The position numbers and the translations under genes were made by a program. The notes under the pieces are model-generated. The model was given only the letters and a program-made list of their open reading frames with translations, did not search any database and was not told the origin of the DNA. A DNA stretch of 15,749 nucleotides from Acidobacteriota bacterium (GTDB lineage Bacteria; Acidobacteriota; Polarisedimenticolia; QHYA01), in NCBI GenBank assembly GCA_003223995.1, contig QHYA01000053.1, positions 1-15,749 of the forward strand, written 5' to 3'. Below, piece by piece: positions 14,321-15,749 of the stretch (the stretch's first letter is position 1; the number at the start of each line of letters is the position of its first letter).

Positions 14321-15438
14321 AAGCTCCCGCTTCCTGGGCCTCCTCGCTGCTCCTTCAGCTTCTCCGCGAGGACGAGGAAGGCGCGCGCACGACCATCGAG
14401 CGGGAAGAAGGCGCCGGGGAAGGATGGCGGCAGTTCCTCTCGCTCGCCGGCAAGCACGGCGTGGCCGATTACCTCGCTTCGCTGTGGCGAGGGAGGGATC
14501 TGGCGTCCTGCTTTCCGGCTGAGGTGGCCGCGGGGATGGAGGAGCGGCGGCGAAAGACAATCTACGACAACCTCGTTCTTGCCGCTTCGGCCGGTCCGAT
14601 CCTCCAGGGGCTTCGGGAACGCGGCATCGTTCCGATCGTCCTGAAGGGGGGGGCCCTGCTGGGGCGCGTCTATCCCGACCCCGGCGCGCGAAGCCTGACC
14701 GACATCGACCTGCTGGTCCGCCGCGAGCGGGCGGCGGAGGCCTGCCGGATGCTGGAGCATCAGGGGATGCGCCCGATGGAGGAGACTCAGAAAGCGGCGC
14801 GGCGGTCGGGCTTCGAGGCGCACGCGCCCGGCTCGGTCCCGGTGGAGATCCACTGGGACTTGTCGCAGAGATACCGTTTCCAGGCCGACCTCGACGGGGT
14901 GTGGGAGCGGAGTGTGGAGTTCGAGTTCGAGGGGGCTCCTGCGAGGCGGCTGGCGCCCGCGGACGAGTTCACCTATCTCGCGCTCCATTACGCGGCGCAC
15001 TACTTCGGCGTCAGCCTGAAATGGCTTGTGGACCTTCGCGAGATCCTCCGGCGCGAGCCTCCCGCGCCCGAGGAGGTCGCCTCCAGGGCGCGCGGATGGG
15101 GAGGGGAGGCGGCCCTGCACTTCGCCCTCCGCTACCTGCGGCGTGTGTATCCCGATCTTCCCTATCCGGACGAGTTGGATCTCGCCGTGGAGCGGCCGAT
15201 CCGCGACCGGCTGATCGCCCCGTTCCTCTCGCCGGACCCGCTGCTGCTCGTCAAGGAGAGATCGCGGGGGCCCTCGCGGCTGCTGATGGGGCTGCTCTTC
15301 GTCGATCGCCCGGCCGACATGCTGAGGCTGGGATGGGTGACCCTTCTCTCCGGCGAGGATCACGAGCATCCGCCGGGGGTAGAGAACGCGCCGCCGGCTG
15401 GAGGATCCTCCGGCAGCAACCGCCCGCGGGCGGTGTGA
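14317..15438 (+). CDS. NTP_transf_5-type nucleotidyltransferase family protein
   Basis: 373 residues from GTG 14317, which overlaps the hyuB stop in GTGA and has GAGGGGG just upstream, so it is translationally coupled to hyuB. The core is 'IVLKGGALLGRVYPDPGARSLTDIDLLV' read in two parts: the 'LKGGALL' helix (from about 109) and the metal-binding Asp129-x-Asp131 in 'TDIDLLV'. Downstream are 'VEIHWDLSQRYRF' (about 176) and 'LALHYAAHYFGVSLKWLVDLREIL' (about 220). This set fits the uncharacterised nucleotidyltransferase family often found in exopolysaccharide and lasso-peptide clusters. It should transfer a nucleotide to an unknown acceptor. The C-terminal 35 residues are Gly/Pro-rich and probably disordered. 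Nothing in the sequence ties it to hydantoin or oxoproline chemistry except position. Confidence 0.85.
   Translation: MKAPASWASSLLLQLLREDEEGARTTIEREEGAGEGWRQFLSLAGKHGVADYLASLWRGRDLASCFPAEVAAGMEERRRKTIYDNLVLAASAGPILQGLRERGIVPIVLKGGALLGRVYPDPGARSLTDIDLLVRRERAAEACRMLEHQGMRPMEETQKAARRSGFEAHAPGSVPVEIHWDLSQRYRFQADLDGVWERSVEFEFEGAPARRLAPADEFTYLALHYAAHYFGVSLKWLVDLREILRREPPAPEEVASRARGWGGEAALHFALRYLRRVYPDLPYPDELDLAVERPIRDRLIAPFLSPDPLLLVKERSRGPSRLLMGLLFVDRPADMLRLGWVTLLSGEDHEHPPGVENAPPAGGSSGSNRPRAV
15419..15434. repeat. 16-bp perfect palindrome at the end of the nucleotidyltransferase gene
   Basis: ACCGCCCGCGGGCGGT is self-complementary over its whole length and covers the last codons before TGA 15436-15438. 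A stem here could protect or end the transcript, but there is no T-run, so I do not call it a terminator. Confidence 0.5.
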
Positions 15439-15584
15439 TCGTTCGGCGGGCTTGTGTGGCAGGGAAGGGCTCCCACCACCCACCCGGCCCGCGCGATCGC
15501 TACGCAGCACTATAACTGTGAGGCGATGTGGGCCTCCCCCCCTCCTGGACAGCACGGGCGTCCTGCTGCACGATAAGGAGGCCG
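15439..15584. other. Intergenic region downstream of the nucleotidyltransferase gene
   Basis: About 145 bases with no supported gene. A TATAAC (five of six to the -10 consensus) lies at 15511-15516, but no -35 match sits at normal spacing. A GTG at 15518 opens a frame that continues in phase into the ORF at 15641, so the latter gene may begin here instead. Confidence 0.35.
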
Positions 15585-15644
15585 ATGACACGCGATCGCA
15601 GGCGGGCAGTCTGCAGATTCGAAGACTCAATCGAAGCGTCATGA
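15585..15644 (+). CDS. Very short ORF (19 residues) with perfect Shine-Dalgarno
   Basis: ATG 15585 is preceded by AAGGAGG at three bases from the start codon, the cleanest ribosome binding site in this part of the window. The product is an Arg-rich 19-mer, 'MTRDRRRAVCRFEDSIEAS'. Its stop overlaps the next ATG in ATGA. It could be a translated leader that feeds ribosomes to the next gene, a peptide precursor, or the true start of a gene broken by a base error. No family is recognised. Confidence 0.28.
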   Translation: MTRDRRRAVCRFEDSIEAS

Positions 15645-15749
15645 GCGCCGCCTCCGTCGTCAAGGTCCTCGTCAGGAAAACCCGATCGGCTGGTGTGCGA
15701 CTGCGCCGCGCGATCGTCTCCCAGAGGCTCGGGTTCAGCCCTTCCCGCG
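15641..15749 (+). CDS. Start of an unidentified gene, truncated by the window end
   Basis: Open from ATG 15641 to the last base (36 codons). The residues 'MSAASVVKVLVRKTRSAGVR' and the following basic stretch do not identify a family. The ATG overlaps the stop of the short ORF at 15585-15644; it has no strong Shine-Dalgarno of its own, which fits translational coupling. The same frame is open back to a GTG at 15518, giving a possible 41-residue extension. Confidence 0.38.
   Translation, partial: MSAASVVKVLVRKTRSAGVRLRRAIVSQRLGFSPSR

Noticed and set aside
14089..15663. A 524-codon open frame on the minus strand
   Set aside because: It covers the 3' part of hyuB and the whole nucleotidyltransferase gene, both with clear family motifs on the plus strand; the antisense product is Arg/Pro-rich and unrecognisable.

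Overview
The window is GC-rich, densely coded DNA from a Gram-negative bacterium. An outer-membrane beta-barrel protein ends in Phe, and several proteins carry Sec signal peptides. The first gene ends in a Cys-rich fibronectin-III-like C-terminus ('YLVRGRNVCGLGTYG...') of the kind I associate with Acidobacteriota (Thermoanaerobaculia-like) and related uncultured soil or sediment lineages. That taxonomic guess rests on protein style and codon use only. I see no tRNA, rRNA, CRISPR array, insertion sequence or phage gene.

Layout. (1) 2-340, plus strand: the 3' end of a secreted protein. (2) 567-1103, minus strand: a vapBC-type toxin-antitoxin pair. The AbrB-fold antitoxin overlaps the PIN toxin by GTGA; the toxin is broken by two single-base frameshifts and the antitoxin N-terminus is incomplete. 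(3) 1319-5907, plus strand: a 1042-residue protein joining a glycoside-hydrolase-like barrel that lacks both catalytic glutamates, a LolA/RseB-like middle domain and an Omp85-like barrel, followed by a secreted M20 metallopeptidase. (4) 5976-8184, minus strand: plsC then cca, five bases apart, behind a well-formed sigma70-type promoter at 8223-8251. As read, cca carries one frameshift. (5) 8391-10330, plus strand: a small secreted protein of unknown function overlapping (ATGA) a secreted HExxH metalloprotease with a C-terminal PPC domain, closed by a strong intrinsic terminator at 10337-10372. (6) 10420-15438, plus strand: hyuA and hyuB (ATP-dependent hydantoinase/oxoprolinase subunits) and an overlapping (GTGA) NTP_transf_5-type nucleotidyltransferase. 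(7) 15585-15749: a tiny ORF with a perfect Shine-Dalgarno, overlapping the start of an ORF that runs off the window.

How the parts relate. plsC and cca are housekeeping genes for membrane lipid synthesis and tRNA 3' end maturation. The barrel fusion and the M20 peptidase form an envelope unit. The small secreted protein and the metalloprotease are probably translated together. HyuA and HyuB should form one enzyme that opens a cyclic amide such as 5-oxoproline or a hydantoin at the cost of ATP; the job of the nucleotidyltransferase beside them is unknown. Three separate frameshifts (two in vapC, one in cca) can each be repaired by adding one base to a short G/C run. This looks more like a read or assembly artefact than decay of an essential gene.
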